A stretch of 64,000 nt of DNA from Pseudomonas sp. 31-12 (GCF_003151075.1 NZ_CP029482.1:1798001-1862000), one strand, 5' to 3'. Positions 32,845-42,941 are shown, counted from the stretch's first letter. Notes: a model not told the origin generated them from the sequence alone. Numbers and translations are program-made.

Positions 32845-35800
32845 ATGACTGACGAATCGCCTTCCATCGACAAACTGCTGAAAAACCTCGATCACGCCAT
32901 GCTCGCCGACCGCCACCGGCTGCGGCGGCAGTTGCTTGAGCTGCGCAAGAAACCCGACGAGGCCAAGCTGGCCCTGTGGGTGACGCGTATGCAGGCGTCC
33001 TGTGACCAGGTGTTGGCGCGGCGCGCCAGCCTGCCGGTGATTCGTTACGACGACAGTTTGCCGATCGCCGCCAAGCGCGATGAAATCAAGGAAGCGCTGC
33101 TCAAGCATCAGGTGCTGATCATCGCCGGCGAAACCGGCTCGGGCAAAACCACCCAGTTGCCGAAGATCTGCCTGGAAATCGGCCGAGGCCAGCACGGCCT
33201 GATCGGCCACACCCAGCCGCGTCGAATCGCTGCACGCAGCGTGGCCAGCCGGGTTGCCGAAGAACTGGCGACGCCATTGGGCGCATTGGTCGGCTATCAG
33301 GTGCGGTTCGAAGACCAGAGCGATTCCAACACCCTGATCAAGCTGATGACCGACGGTATCCTGCTGGCGGAAACCCAGAACGACCGCTACCTCGAACGCT
33401 ACGACACGATCATCGTCGACGAAGCCCACGAACGCAGCCTCAACATCGACTTCCTGCTCGGTTACCTGAAAACCCTGCTGCCGCGCCGTCCGGACCTGAA
33501 AGTCATCATCACCTCGGCGACCATCGACCTGGAGCGCTTCTCCAAGCACTTCGATGACGCGCCGATTGTCGAAGTCTCCGGCCGCACCTTCCCGGTGGAA
33601 ACCTGGTACCGCCCGCTGACCCTGGAGCAGGACGAAGAGGGCAACCGCGTCGAGGACGACCTGACTGTGGATCAGGCGATCCTCGCCACCCTCGACGAAA
33701 TCGCCGCGTTCGAACGCAGCGAGCGCAAGAGCCCCGGCGATGTGCTGGTGTTCCTGCCCGGCGAACGCGAGATTCGCGATGCCGCCGACATGCTGCGCAA
33801 GGCCCAGCTCAAGCACACCGAGATTCTGCCGCTGTACGCGCGGTTGTCGCCGGCCGAACAGCAGCGGATTTTCCAGTCGCACCCGGGCCGTCGCGTGGTG
33901 CTGGCGACCAACGTCGCGGAAACCTCGCTGACCGTGCCGGGCATCCGTTACGTGATCGACAGCGGCACCGCGCGCATCAGCCGTTACAGCTACCGCGCCA
34001 AGGTCCAGCGCCTGCCCATCGAAGCCATTTCCCAGGCCAGCGCCAATCAGCGTAAAGGCCGTTGCGGACGGGTCGAACCGGGCATTTGCATCCGCCTCTA
34101 TGGCGAAGAAGACTTCATCGGTCGCCCGGAATTTACCGACCCGGAAATTCTGCGGACCAACCTCGCGGCGGTGATTTTGCAGATGCTGCATCTGCGCCTC
34201 GGCGAGATCACCGACTTCCCGTTTATCGAGCCGCCGGATGGCAAGGCCATCAGCGACGGCTTCAACCTGCTGCAAGAACTCTCGGCAGTGGACCGCAACA
34301 GCCAGCTGACCCCGCTCGGTCGCCAGTTGGCGCGCCTGCCGGTGGACCCGCGCATGGGACGCATGCTGCTGGAAGCGGCGAAACTCGGCAGCCTGCAGGA
34401 AGTGCTGATCGTCGCCAGCGCCATGTCGATTCAGGACCCGCGCGAGCGTCCGCCGGAGCGCCAGCAAGCGGCGGATCAGGCCCACGCACAGTGGAAAGAC
34501 GTGGATTCGGATTTCGCCGGGCTGGTCAATCTGTGGCGAGGTTTTGAAGAACAACGCCAGGCGCTGACGGCCAGTCCACTGCGCAATTGGTGCCGTAAGA
34601 ACTTCCTCAATTACCTGCGCCTGCGCGAATGGCGCGACTCGCACCGGCAGTTGAGCCTGATCTGCCGCGACATGCAGTTGAGCCTGAACAAAGAGCCGGC
34701 GGATTACCCGAAACTGCACAAAGCCGTGCTCTCGGGCCTGCTCAGCCAGATCGGCCAGAAAACCGATGAAGGCGATTACCTCGGTGCGCGTCAGCGACGT
34801 TTCTGGATTCACCCGTCATCCGGGCTGGGCAAAAAGCGCCCGCAATGGCTGATGACCGCCGAACTGGTGGAAACCACCAAGCTCTATGCGCGCATGGTCG
34901 CCAAGATCGATTCCGATTGGATCGAGCCGCTGGCCGGGCACCTGATCAAGAAAAACCACTTCGAACCGCACTGGGAGAAGAAGCGCGGTCAAGTCGTGGC
35001 GTTCGAGCAGATCACTTTGTTCGGGCTGATCGTGGTCGGTCGCCGGCCGGTGCATTACGGGCCGATTGACCCGGTGGTGTCCCGTGAGTTTTTCATTCGC
35101 GAAGGTTTGGTGCGGGGCGAGATTCAGTCCAAAGCCAAATGTTTGTCGGCCAATGCGCAATTGCTTGAACAGCTCGACGAACTGGAAGCCAAGGCTCGTC
35201 GCCGTGACATCCTGGCGGACGAAGAAACCCTGTTCGCTTTCTACGATGCGCGACTGCCGGCGGAGATTCACCAGACCGCGACTTTCGACAGTTGGTACAA
35301 GGTCAACAGCCAGAAAGACCCGCAGCTGCTGATCATGCGCGAAGAAGACGTGCTGGCCCGCGAGGCCAGTGAAGTCACCGCCCTGCATTACCCGGACACC
35401 TTGCACATCGGCGATCTGGAACTGGCCCTCAGTTACCACTTCGAGCCGAATCACCCGCGCGACGGCGTGACCCTGCGCGTGCCAGCGCCGTTGTTGCCGA
35501 TGTTGCCGCCGGAACGCCTGGAATGGTTGGTGCCGGGCGTGATCGAGGCCAAGTGCATCGCGCTGGTGCGCAACCTGCCCAAAGCCCTGCGCAAGAACTT
35601 TGTGCCGGTGCCGGACTTCGTCAAAGCCGCGTTGCAGCGCATGACCTTTGCCGAGGGCTCGTTGCCGCAGGCGTTGGGCCGCGAACTGTTGCGCATGACG
35701 GGCGCGCGAGTCAGCGATGAAGCCTGGGCGGAAGCATCGCAACAGGTCGACAGTCATCTGCGGATGAACCTGGAAATCGTCGACGGCCAGGGCAAGTTCC

Positions 35801-36756
35801 TCGGCGAAGGGCGAGACCTGGCCGAATTGACCGCACGTTTTGCCGAAGCCAGCCAGGCCGCGTTGGCCGTGCCGCAAACCGCGAAAAGCCAGCAGCCGGT
35901 GGAGGCGAAAGTCTTCGCGGCGGTGGCGGAAAAGACTCAACAGAAGATCGCCGGGCTGTCGATGACGGTGTATCCGGCGCTGGTGGAAGAGAGCGGCACG
36001 GTCAGGGAAGGGCGTTTCTCGACCCCGGCCGAAGCCGAGTTCCAGCATCGCCGCGCCTTGCAGCGGTTGCTGATGCAACAACTGGCTGACACGGCCAAGT
36101 TCCTGCGCGGCAAATTGCCGGGGCTGACCGAATTGGGCCTGATGTACCGCGACATGGGGCGCATCGACAGTCTGGTGGAAGACATTCTGCTGGCCAGTCT
36201 CGACAGCTGCATTCTCGACGGCGAAGACCCGTTGCCACGCGATGGCGCCGGATTGGCGGCGCTGGCCGAGCGCAAGCGCGGCGGCTGGACAGAGCACGCC
36301 GAGCGTCTGGCCAAGTTGACGCTGGAGATTCTCAAGCACTGGCACGGCCTGCAAAAACGCTTCAAGGGCAAGATTGACCTGGCACAAGCCGTGGCCCTGA
36401 ACGACATCAAGCAGCAGCTCAGCCATCTGGTGTATCCGGGGTTTGTCCGGGAAACACCGATGCAGTGGCTCAAGGAGTTGCCGCGTTACCTGAAAGCCGT
36501 CGAGCAGCGCTCTGAGAAAATCGGTGCCCAGGTGCAGAGGGATCGGGTCTGGAGTGGCGAATTGTCTGGCCTGTGGGCGCAATATCAGACTCGCGCCAGC
36601 AAGCACGCCCAGGAAGGCAAGCGCGATCCGCAACTGGAACTCTATCGCTGGTGGCTGGAGGAATACCGGGTTTCGCTGTTCGCCCAGCAACTGGGGACCA
36701 AAGTGCCGATCTCCGACAAGCGCTTGAACAAGCAATGGACCCAGGTCGAACCGTGA
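32845..36756 (+). CDS. hrpA: ATP-dependent RNA helicase HrpA (DEAH box)
   Basis: 1303 residues, full-length HrpA. Walker A GETGSGKTTQLPK at ~95-107, DEAHERS from residue 192, SAT motif (ITSATIDLERF), QRKGRCGRVEPG motif VI, then helicase-associated and OB-fold regions and the long C-terminal DUF3418 domain. HrpA processes mRNA and rescues stalled ribosomes in E. coli. The start (MTDESPSIDKLLKNL) has only a weak ribosome-binding site. Long open frames on the opposite strand here are codon-bias shadows. It appears monocistronic. Confidence 0.95.
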   Translation: MTDESPSIDKLLKNLDHAMLADRHRLRRQLLELRKKPDEAKLALWVTRMQASCDQVLARRASLPVIRYDDSLPIAAKRDEIKEALLKHQVLIIAGETGSGKTTQLPKICLEIGRGQHGLIGHTQPRRIAARSVASRVAEELATPLGALVGYQVRFEDQSDSNTLIKLMTDGILLAETQNDRYLERYDTIIVDEAHERSLNIDFLLGYLKTLLPRRPDLKVIITSATIDLERFSKHFDDAPIVEVSGRTFPVETWYRPLTLEQDEEGNRVEDDLTVDQAILATLDEIAAFERSERKSPGDVLVFLPGEREIRDAADMLRKAQLKHTEILPLYARLSPAEQQRIFQSHPGRRVVLATNVAETSLTVPGIRYVIDSGTARISRYSYRAKVQRLPIEAISQASANQRKGRCGRVEPGICIRLYGEEDFIGRPEFTDPEILRTNLAAVILQMLHLRLGEITDFPFIEPPDGKAISDGFNLLQELSAVDRNSQLTPLGRQLARLPVDPRMGRMLLEAAKLGSLQEVLIVASAMSIQDPRERPPERQQAADQAHAQWKDVDSDFAGLVNLWRGFEEQRQALTASPLRNWCRKNFLNYLRLREWRDSHRQLSLICRDMQLSLNKEPADYPKLHKAVLSGLLSQIGQKTDEGDYLGARQRRFWIHPSSGLGKKRPQWLMTAELVETTKLYARMVAKIDSDWIEPLAGHLIKKNHFEPHWEKKRGQVVAFEQITLFGLIVVGRRPVHYGPIDPVVSREFFIREGLVRGEIQSKAKCLSANAQLLEQLDELEAKARRRDILADEETLFAFYDARLPAEIHQTATFDSWYKVNSQKDPQLLIMREEDVLAREASEVTALHYPDTLHIGDLELALSYHFEPNHPRDGVTLRVPAPLLPMLPPERLEWLVPGVIEAKCIALVRNLPKALRKNFVPVPDFVKAALQRMTFAEGSLPQALGRELLRMTGARVSDEAWAEASQQVDSHLRMNLEIVDGQGKFLGEGRDLAELTARFAEASQAALAVPQTAKSQQPVEAKVFAAVAEKTQQKIAGLSMTVYPALVEESGTVREGRFSTPAEAEFQHRRALQRLLMQQLADTAKFLRGKLPGLTELGLMYRDMGRIDSLVEDILLASLDSCILDGEDPLPRDGAGLAALAERKRGGWTEHAERLAKLTLEILKHWHGLQKRFKGKIDLAQAVALNDIKQQLSHLVYPGFVRETPMQWLKELPRYLKAVEQRSEKIGAQVQRDRVWSGELSGLWAQYQTRASKHAQEGKRDPQLELYRWWLEEYRVSLFAQQLGTKVPISDKRLNKQWTQVEP

Positions 36757-36762
36757 CACTTC

Positions 36763-36857
36763 CCCTGTGGGAGCGGGCTTGCCCGCGAAGGGGCCGTCAG
36801 CTCCAGCATCAATGTTGACTGACACACCGCTTTCGCGGGCAAGCCCGCTCCCACAGG
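36763..36857. repeat. REPIN (family A)
   Basis: Inverted GTGGGAGCGGGCTTGCCCGC arms directly after the hrpA stop. The whole hrpA-to-synthase gap is 313 bp (36757-37069); beyond the REPIN it presumably holds the next gene's promoter, but I see no convincing -35/-10 pair, RNA or ORF there. Confidence 0.9.
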
Positions 36858-37069
36858 TACCCGTTTGTTCCAGCAAATAGGGTCAAAACCCAATGTTTAT
36901 GGCAAACTTCGCGCCTATAAACGCCGGTCCCGCGGTTTTGAGCCTCTCAAGGTTCGGGCGGTACGGAATAAAGCGATGCCAGGTGTGCTTCCCGTGACGG
37001 GAACAGACCCTTTGTGTGTTGGTACGTCGGTGCCAATGCTTTCTGCCTGAACAGATTAGAGAAACGACC

Positions 37070-38191
37070 ATGCATAACGTCGTCATCAGCGGCACCGGCC
37101 TGTATACCCCGGCCAACAGCATCTCCAATGAAGAGCTGGTGCAGTCTTTCAATGCTTACGTCGCGCTATTCAACGCCGACAACGCTGACGCCATTGCCCG
37201 TGGTGAAGTCGAAGCGTTGACCGAATCCAGCGCTGCGTTTATCGAAAAAGCGTCCGGCATCAAGAGCCGCTTTGTCATGGACAAGGACGGCATCCTCGAC
37301 CCGCAACGCATGGCCCCGCGTCTGCCTGAGCGTTCCAATGACGAGTGGTCGGTGCTTTGCCAGATGGCCATCGGCGCGGCCGAACAAGCCTTGCAGCGTG
37401 CCGGCAAGACCGCCGCGGACATCGACGGTGTGATCGTCGCCTGCTCCAACCTGCAACGCGCCTACCCGGCCATCGCCATCGAAGTCCAGGAAGCACTGGG
37501 CATCCAGGGTTTCGGTTTCGACATGAACGTGGCCTGCTCCTCGGCGACCTTCGGCATCCAGGCCGCCGCCAACAGCGTGCAACTGGGCCAGGCCCGGGCA
37601 GTCCTGATGGTCAACCCGGAAGTCTGCACCGGTCACCTGAACTTCCGCGACCGTGACAGCCACTTCATCTTTGGCGACGCGGCGACGGCGGTGATCATCG
37701 AGCGTGCAGACCTGGCGACGTCCAAGTATCAGTTCGACGTGGTCAGCACCAAACTGCTGACCAAGTTCTCCAACAACATCCGCAACAACTTCGGCTTCCT
37801 CAACCGCGCAGCGGAAGAGGGCATCGGTGCCAAGGACAAACTGTTCGTGCAGGAAGGCCGCAAGGTGTTCCGCGACGTCTGCCCGATGGTCGCCGAGCTG
37901 ATCGCCACGCACCTGGAAGAGAACAAGCTCAACGTCAGCGACGTGAAGCGCTTCTGGTTGCACCAGGCCAACCTCAGCATGAACCACCTGATCGTCAAGA
38001 AACTGCTGGGCCGCGAAGCCACCGAAGAAGAAGCACCAGTGATTCTCGACACCTACGCCAACACCAGCTCCGCCGGCTCGGTGATCTCGTTTCACAAACA
38101 TCAGGACGATCTGCCTGCCGGTTCCCTGGCCGTGCTCAGTTCCTTCGGCGCCGGTTACTCGATTGGCAGCGTGCTGTTGCGCAAACGTTGA
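37070..38191 (+). CDS. Beta-ketoacyl-ACP synthase III homologue (FabH-like)
   Basis: 373 residues, thiolase fold. The triad is Cys156 (NVACSSATFG), His298 (WLHQANLSMN) and Asn331 (TYANTSSAGS), so condensing activity is expected. It is about 50 residues longer than housekeeping FabH and keeps HNVVISGTGLYTPANSISNE at its start. From memory it resembles the P. aeruginosa FabH2-type synthase that loads beta-oxidation-derived acyl-CoA into fatty-acid synthesis; this was not checked. The ATG at 37070 is chosen because the conserved N terminus starts there; the frame begins 18 codons earlier. An ECF sigma/anti-sigma pair follows after 154 bp. Confidence 0.87.
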   Translation: MHNVVISGTGLYTPANSISNEELVQSFNAYVALFNADNADAIARGEVEALTESSAAFIEKASGIKSRFVMDKDGILDPQRMAPRLPERSNDEWSVLCQMAIGAAEQALQRAGKTAADIDGVIVACSNLQRAYPAIAIEVQEALGIQGFGFDMNVACSSATFGIQAAANSVQLGQARAVLMVNPEVCTGHLNFRDRDSHFIFGDAATAVIIERADLATSKYQFDVVSTKLLTKFSNNIRNNFGFLNRAAEEGIGAKDKLFVQEGRKVFRDVCPMVAELIATHLEENKLNVSDVKRFWLHQANLSMNHLIVKKLLGREATEEEAPVILDTYANTSSAGSVISFHKHQDDLPAGSLAVLSSFGAGYSIGSVLLRKR

Positions 38192-38345
38192 GGGGGAAGG
38201 CTGTCGTTTTTTACTTGGATTCGTGATGGCTTTTCCTACAGCCGAAACAGTCGGGACGCTGTAACTTTCGGAAATGACAGTAGGATGTTGCTGACGGCGA
38301 AGTCCTGCTGACTCATTTTTCGAGGTCAGGACAAGGGGTTTGTGA

Positions 38346-38957
38346 ATGGCGGCTGACGACGCGAAACTGCTGGAACGATTGCTGGCAGGTGAGCAACAGG
38401 CCTTCAAAGAGTTGGTCAGCACTTATCAGAGCCCGATGCGTGCGGTGGCTTATGCGATCGTCGGCAGCCGGCATGCCGACGAAGTGGTGCAGGACGCGTG
38501 GCTGTCAGTCGTGCGCCATCTGAGCAAGTTTGAGGCGCGTTCGAGCCTCAAGACGTGGTTGCTGACCATCACCGCAAACTCGGCAAAAGGTCGCTACAAA
38601 CAAAACCGTCGTGAAGTGCTGCTCGATGACCTTCCATCGCCGCATGGCAGCGTTGATGACGATCGTTTTTCCGCCGCAGACGGCCACTGGCTGGTGGCGC
38701 CGTTCGCCTGGCACCAAGACACGCCAGAGGCGCTGTTGACCGAAAACGAACTACGTGAATGCCTCGAACACACCTTGCTCAGCCTGTCGGAACTGCAAAG
38801 CAGCGTCTTGTTACTTCGTGAACGTCAGGGCCTGGAGCTGGAAGAGATCTGTAATCTTCTGGAAATCTCGCTCTCCAATGTTCGCGTGCTGCTGCATCGG
38901 GCACGGTTGAAGGTCTTTGCGACCGTAGAACATTTTGAGGAAACCGGTGAATGCTGA
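38346..38957 (+). CDS. ECF-family RNA polymerase sigma factor
   Basis: 203 residues. Region 2 (AFKELVSTYQSPMRAVAYAI to DEVVQDAWLSVVRHL), then a linker of ~55 residues and region 4 HTH (LSELQSSVLLLRERQGLELE, EICNLLEISLSNVRVLLHRA). It overlaps the zinc-binding anti-sigma gene by seven bases, the usual coupling. Upstream at 38259-38264 a TGTAAC may be an autoregulatory -35 box, but no matching -10 is certain. The trigger and regulon are unknown; the neighbouring ketoacyl synthase and porin make an envelope or lipid link plausible, which is inference only. Confidence 0.92.
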   Translation: MAADDAKLLERLLAGEQQAFKELVSTYQSPMRAVAYAIVGSRHADEVVQDAWLSVVRHLSKFEARSSLKTWLLTITANSAKGRYKQNRREVLLDDLPSPHGSVDDDRFSAADGHWLVAPFAWHQDTPEALLTENELRECLEHTLLSLSELQSSVLLLRERQGLELEEICNLLEISLSNVRVLLHRARLKVFATVEHFEETGEC

Positions 38958-39187
38958 CCTGTAAGGAGCAAGTGGCACGCTCCAGTGATTATCTCGATGG
39001 CCAGTTGAGCTTTCGGGAGAAGTTGCTGGTGCGGCATCATTTAATGTTCTGCCCCAATTGCCGGCGGTTCATTCGTCAGATGCGCTTGATGCAGGCGACG
39101 CTGCGCGTCTTGCCGGAGGAGGCTGTGCCGGAGGTCGATGCACTTGCCGAACGTCTCGCTGCGGAGCGTCGCAAGGACATTCCGTAA
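38951..39187 (+). CDS. Zinc-binding anti-sigma factor (ZAS/zf-HC2)
   Basis: 78 residues. The ZAS motif HxxxCxxC is His30, Cys34 and Cys37 in VRHHLMFCPNC, with Cys4 near the N terminus as a likely fourth ligand. There is no membrane segment, so it should be cytosolic and could sense redox or metal state directly instead of passing a signal across the membrane. It is translationally coupled to the sigma factor. The C-terminal helix (VPEVDALAERLAAERRKD) is short and charged. Confidence 0.88.
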   Translation: MLTCKEQVARSSDYLDGQLSFREKLLVRHHLMFCPNCRRFIRQMRLMQATLRVLPEEAVPEVDALAERLAAERRKDIP

Positions 39188-39222
39188 AGTCGTGGCGTTA
39201 TCGCAGGGAAGAGAAGCAGGCC

Positions 39223-39268
39223 GGCGTGGATGCATCGAACGGATGATGGGGATCGATCCATCCACGCC
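39223..39268. repeat. 10-bp perfect inverted repeat between convergent genes
   Basis: GGCGTGGATG (39223-39232) and CATCCACGCC (39259-39268) around a 26-base loop, between the anti-sigma and porin genes. No T-run follows on either side. It could act as a factor-independent transcription barrier or RNA-stabilising hairpin. Confidence 0.55.
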
Positions 39269-39320
39269 AGACTGTAAAGCGCCTCAAGCGTCCATGACCT
39301 GAGACGTACAACGGTGCTGC

Positions 39321-40637
39321 TTAGAACTTGGCTTCGGCATCCAGTTGCAGGGTGTTGATGTCCGAATCCTTGAGGTTGGCGTTGGTGTAGTCAGAGTTAG
39401 CCATGAAGTACGTCGCGCCCAGGGCGAAGTTCTTGTCCAGCTCGTAACTCACTTTCAACTTGCTGCCACGCGAACCGGTGAAACCGTTGGCGAAGTCGGA
39501 GTCGGTGAAGGCACCGACCACCGCGTTACGCTGTACGTCGCGATAGTTGTAGTCCACGGCGAAGCCATAGAACTTGGTCTTTACACCCGCCAGCCAGGCA
39601 GAATCCTGATCGTTGCTGGCATCTTTGTTGTTGACGTACTGGCCGTACAGCGAGAGCGGCAGTGGCAGGCCGGTGATGTCGATCTGGCCAAAGCCTTCGT
39701 ACAGTTTGAATTGCTCGTTCGGGGTGTTGCCGTTGGTGGCCAGCACGGATGGAATGCTGGTGCCGCCTGCGGTGATGTCGTCGTCGTTGTCGTAGCCGTA
39801 GACACTGCCGCCCAGGGTCAGTTTCAGGTTGTCGGTGAGGGCGAAACGCGCGCCCAACTGGCCGGCGTACAGACGCAAATCGTGCTTGAACTGCACGCCG
39901 TCGCCGTCGACGTTGTCCTTGAGGGTGTAGTGGCCGGCGCTACCGAACAGCTCGGTGCTGGCGCCCAGCGGGTATTTGTAAGTGAGTGCCAGGCCTTCGG
40001 GGCTGATGTCGCTATCCCAGATGATGTCGCCCATGCTCACCCATTGCTGTGGCATCTTGCCGCCCACGATGTGCAGGTTTTTGGCGAAGTCCGGGTGGTA
40101 GTCGACGTAACCCTGGTCCAGCCAGATCGACTTCTTGTCGAAGTAATTGTCCAGGCTCTGGTTGGTGGAACGGGCGTCGTCGTTGTTACCGGTGGCGATA
40201 CGGATGCCGGTGTCGACTTGTGGGTTGATCTCGGTGTAGGCACCCAGGCGGGCACGAACGCGCTGACGATCCTGGTCGCGGTTGTTGGAAACGCCATCGT
40301 TCTTGACTGTCTCCTGGCGGAAACGCACGTCGCCCTTGAATTGGGTCTTGGCGGCCCAGGCCAGTTTCTGGTCGAAGGTGCTCAGTTCATTGGTTTTCTT
40401 CGCAGTGGCCGCGATCTGCTCGTTGGTTTCCTGCTGAGCCTGACGGGCGATTTGCTGGTCTTTCTGATCCCTGGCTAACTCGGCTTGCAGTTCGCTGTAT
40501 TGCGCGTTGGTAATCGAGCCGTTTGCCTTGAGCATGTCGAGCAGTTTGGCGTCGACTGCGGCGCTGGCCGGAACGCTCATGGCCAGCAGCAGACCGCCAC
40601 ACAGGGCCGCCGCAGTTTTCGTGGAAGCAAGACGCAT
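39321..40637 (-). CDS. Putative outer-membrane porin (Porin_5-like)
   Basis: 438 residues from the ATG at 40637 (MRLASTKTAAALCG). A signal peptide ends near VPASA; a short coiled-coil (QYSELQAELARDQKDQQIARQ and on to ~80) precedes a transmembrane beta-barrel with many alternating aromatic strands, ending in a terminal Phe (LQLDAEAKF), the outer-membrane assembly signal. The coiled-coil-plus-barrel layout suggests a trimer. The frame runs 16 codons further up without support. Substrate unknown. About 280 bp of promoter region separate it from the divergent GNAT gene. Confidence 0.88.
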   Translation of the reverse strand: MRLASTKTAAALCGGLLLAMSVPASAAVDAKLLDMLKANGSITNAQYSELQAELARDQKDQQIARQAQQETNEQIAATAKKTNELSTFDQKLAWAAKTQFKGDVRFRQETVKNDGVSNNRDQDRQRVRARLGAYTEINPQVDTGIRIATGNNDDARSTNQSLDNYFDKKSIWLDQGYVDYHPDFAKNLHIVGGKMPQQWVSMGDIIWDSDISPEGLALTYKYPLGASTELFGSAGHYTLKDNVDGDGVQFKHDLRLYAGQLGARFALTDNLKLTLGGSVYGYDNDDDITAGGTSIPSVLATNGNTPNEQFKLYEGFGQIDITGLPLPLSLYGQYVNNKDASNDQDSAWLAGVKTKFYGFAVDYNYRDVQRNAVVGAFTDSDFANGFTGSRGSKLKVSYELDKNFALGATYFMANSDYTNANLKDSDINTLQLDAEAKF

Positions 40638-40921
40638 ATCAATCTCCGAAGATGTAAGGGGATGACTGAGCCATCCGGGACACAACCGACCATTGACGGA
40701 CGGAAACAGTGGCCGGGTAGAACCCGACGCTCTAAAAACTGGCGCCAGTATCGCGATGGTTTATTACAGAGCAGTGGCAAAGTGATGGCTTCTCGATGAC
40801 GATACAAAGACCATCTGAACTTTTGATCCAGAGCCCTGTCGGCGCTTTTTGACGGATGTGTAATGGCGGGCGATAGGCGATACTCGCCGGGCTGTTACGC
40901 GAAGAAGTCGAGAGGGTGTCA

Positions 40922-42046
40922 ATGCCGCTGCAACGTCTGGAAAGTCTGTCCGATATTGGTCCGCGCACGTGGGATGCCCTCGTGCCGGATAATCAGCCGT
41001 TTCTGCGCCATGCCTTCCTCAGTGCGCTGGAAGACAGCGGCAGCCTCGGCCCGCATTCCGGCTGGCAGCCTGAGCACCTTTTGCACATCGAAGAAGGGCG
41101 GCTGATCGCCGCGCTACCCAGCTACCGCAAGTGGCATTCCTACGGCGAGTACGTGTTCGATCACGCCTGGGCCGATGCCTGTGAGCGTGCCGGCATCGAC
41201 TATTACCCGAAGCTGTTGACCGCCGTTCCGTTCAGCCCGGTCAGCGGGCCACGGTTGCTGGCGCGCAGTGTCGAGGACGGTTTCGAGCTGCTCAAGAGCC
41301 TGCCGGGCTACCTGGAGATCGAAGAACTCTCCAGCGCTCACATCAATTTCACAGACCCTTTCACCGACGCGGCATTGGCCGAACAACCCGGCTGGTTGCA
41401 GCGGATCGGCTGTCAGTACCACTGGCAGAATCGCGGTTATCGGGACTTTCAGGATTTCCTCGACGTCCTCAGTTCGCGCAAACGCAAGCAGATGCGCAAG
41501 GAGCGCGAGCAAGTGGCGGGGCAGGGGATTGATTTCGAATGGCTGGAAGGCAAGCAGCTGGATCAGGCGCAGTGGGATTTCGTCTATGCCTGCTACGCCA
41601 ATACCTACGCGGTGCGTCGGCAAAGGCCCTATTTGACGCGGGAGTTTTTCAGTCTGCTGGCCGAGCGCATGCCCGAAGCCATTCGCGTGGTGCTGGCCAA
41701 ACAAGGTTCACGACCCGTGGCCATGGCCTTCAGCCTGGTGGGCGGCGACAGTTTTTACGGGCGTTACTGGGGCTGCCTGGCGGAGTTCGACCGTTTGCAT
41801 TTCGAGACCTGTTTCTACCAGGGCATGGACTACGCGATTGCCAATGGCTTCCAGCGTTTTGATGCCGGCGCCCAAGGCGAGCACAAGTTGATTCGCGGCT
41901 TTGAACCGGTGATCACCCATTCCTGGCATTACCTGCGTCACCCCGGACTGAAAGCCGCGGTCAAAGATTTTCTGCAGCAGGAACGTCTTGGGGTGTTGGC
42001 CTATGCCGAGGAAGCGAGGACCGCGTTGCCTTATCGGCAGGCATGA
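40922..42046 (+). CDS. GNAT/FemAB-like protein (DUF482 type)
   Basis: 374 residues. N-terminal half LVPDNQPFLRHAFLSALEDS and YGEYVFDHAWADACERAGI, then SSRKRKQMRKEREQVAGQG and C-terminal GFQRFDAGAQGEHKLIRGFE with RPVAMAFSLVGGDSFYGRYWG, the pattern of the DUF482/peptidogalycan-biosynthesis family of tandem GNAT folds. Enzymatic substrate unknown. I use the ATG at 40922, with GAGAGGG upstream, over a GTG at 40916. It ends just before the convergent aqpZ. Confidence 0.85.
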   Translation: MPLQRLESLSDIGPRTWDALVPDNQPFLRHAFLSALEDSGSLGPHSGWQPEHLLHIEEGRLIAALPSYRKWHSYGEYVFDHAWADACERAGIDYYPKLLTAVPFSPVSGPRLLARSVEDGFELLKSLPGYLEIEELSSAHINFTDPFTDAALAEQPGWLQRIGCQYHWQNRGYRDFQDFLDVLSSRKRKQMRKEREQVAGQGIDFEWLEGKQLDQAQWDFVYACYANTYAVRRQRPYLTREFFSLLAERMPEAIRVVLAKQGSRPVAMAFSLVGGDSFYGRYWGCLAEFDRLHFETCFYQGMDYAIANGFQRFDAGAQGEHKLIRGFEPVITHSWHYLRHPGLKAAVKDFLQQERLGVLAYAEEARTALPYRQA

Positions 42047-42061
42047 TCCTCGCCCGTCGCC

Positions 42062-42757
42062 TCAAGTACCTTCCTTGCCCAGCCAGCGATACGTCACGCC
42101 GCCAACCACAGCGCCAAGCAGCGGCGCCACCCAGAACATCCACAATTGCGCGATGGCCCAGCCACCGACCATCAACGCCGGACCGGTGCTGCGGGCCGGG
42201 TTGACCGAGGTGTTGGTGACGGGAATCGAGATCAAGTGAATCAGTGTCAAGGCCAGGCCGATGGCAATCGGTGCAAGCCCGGCGGGCGCACGTTTGTCGG
42301 TGGCACCGAGGATGATCAGTACGAACATTGCGGTCATCACCAGTTCACAGACAAAGCCTGCGGCCATTGAGTACTTGCCCGGGGAGTGTTCGCCATAGCC
42401 GTTCGAGGCCAGGCCGGCGGAGAGGTCGAAACCTTCCTTGCCGCTGGCGATGTAGTAGATCAGCGCGGCGGCGATGATCGCGCCAATCACCTGGGCGATG
42501 ATGTACGCAGGCAACTCCCGGGCCGGAAACCGGCCTCCGACACACAGGCCGACGGAGACGGCAGGGTTGAGGTGACAACCGGAAATATGGCCAATGGCGA
42601 AGGCCATGGTCAACACGGTGAGACCAAACGCGATGGCCACACCCAGCACCCCGATCCCGAGGGGCGAAGACGCGGCGAGCACCGCACTGCCGCAACCTCC
42701 CAATACGAGCCAGAACGTACCTAACAGCTCAGTGACTGAACGTTTGAACAGAGGCAT
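42062..42757 (-). CDS. aqpZ: Aquaporin Z
   Basis: 231 residues, six membrane helices. Both NPA boxes are present, NPA at 64-66 (GCHLNPAVS) and 186-188 (SVNPARS), with the selectivity Arg189, so it is a water-type channel. The opening [20 protein letters not shown] is typical of AqpZ. It is convergent with the GNAT gene at its 3' end. Confidence 0.95.
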   Translation of the reverse strand: MPLFKRSVTELLGTFWLVLGGCGSAVLAASSPLGIGVLGVAIAFGLTVLTMAFAIGHISGCHLNPAVSVGLCVGGRFPARELPAYIIAQVIGAIIAAALIYYIASGKEGFDLSAGLASNGYGEHSPGKYSMAAGFVCELVMTAMFVLIILGATDKRAPAGLAPIAIGLALTLIHLISIPVTNTSVNPARSTGPALMVGGWAIAQLWMFWVAPLLGAVVGGVTYRWLGKEGT

Positions 42758-42883
42758 GAGAGCGTCCTTGATAGGCGACCTATCGAGACTGTATCGCGTG
42801 ATGCATCCTGCAGGCTTACGACAGGCTCATCTCCAGAACCTTGGCTGAGTACAGCAGGGATTTTGCGGATTTCCAGCGGCCAC

Positions 42884-42925
42884 AAAAAACCGCCAGGGCC
42901 TGTGGTTAGCAGGCTGTGGCGGTTT
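42884..42925 (-). terminator. Intrinsic terminator of the ABC transporter gene
   Basis: On the minus strand an AAACCGCCA/TGGCGGTTT stem with inner CAGCCTGC pairing is followed by a T-run (A84-A89 on the plus strand). It lies 130 bp beyond the ABC transporter stop, after a REPIN. Confidence 0.75.
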
Positions 42926-42941
42926 GTCGGGTGTAGATAGT

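Noticed and set aside
32674..36876. 712- and 686-codon minus-strand frames opposite hrpA
   Set aside because: They are antisense to a clear full-length HrpA and start or end in repeat sequence.
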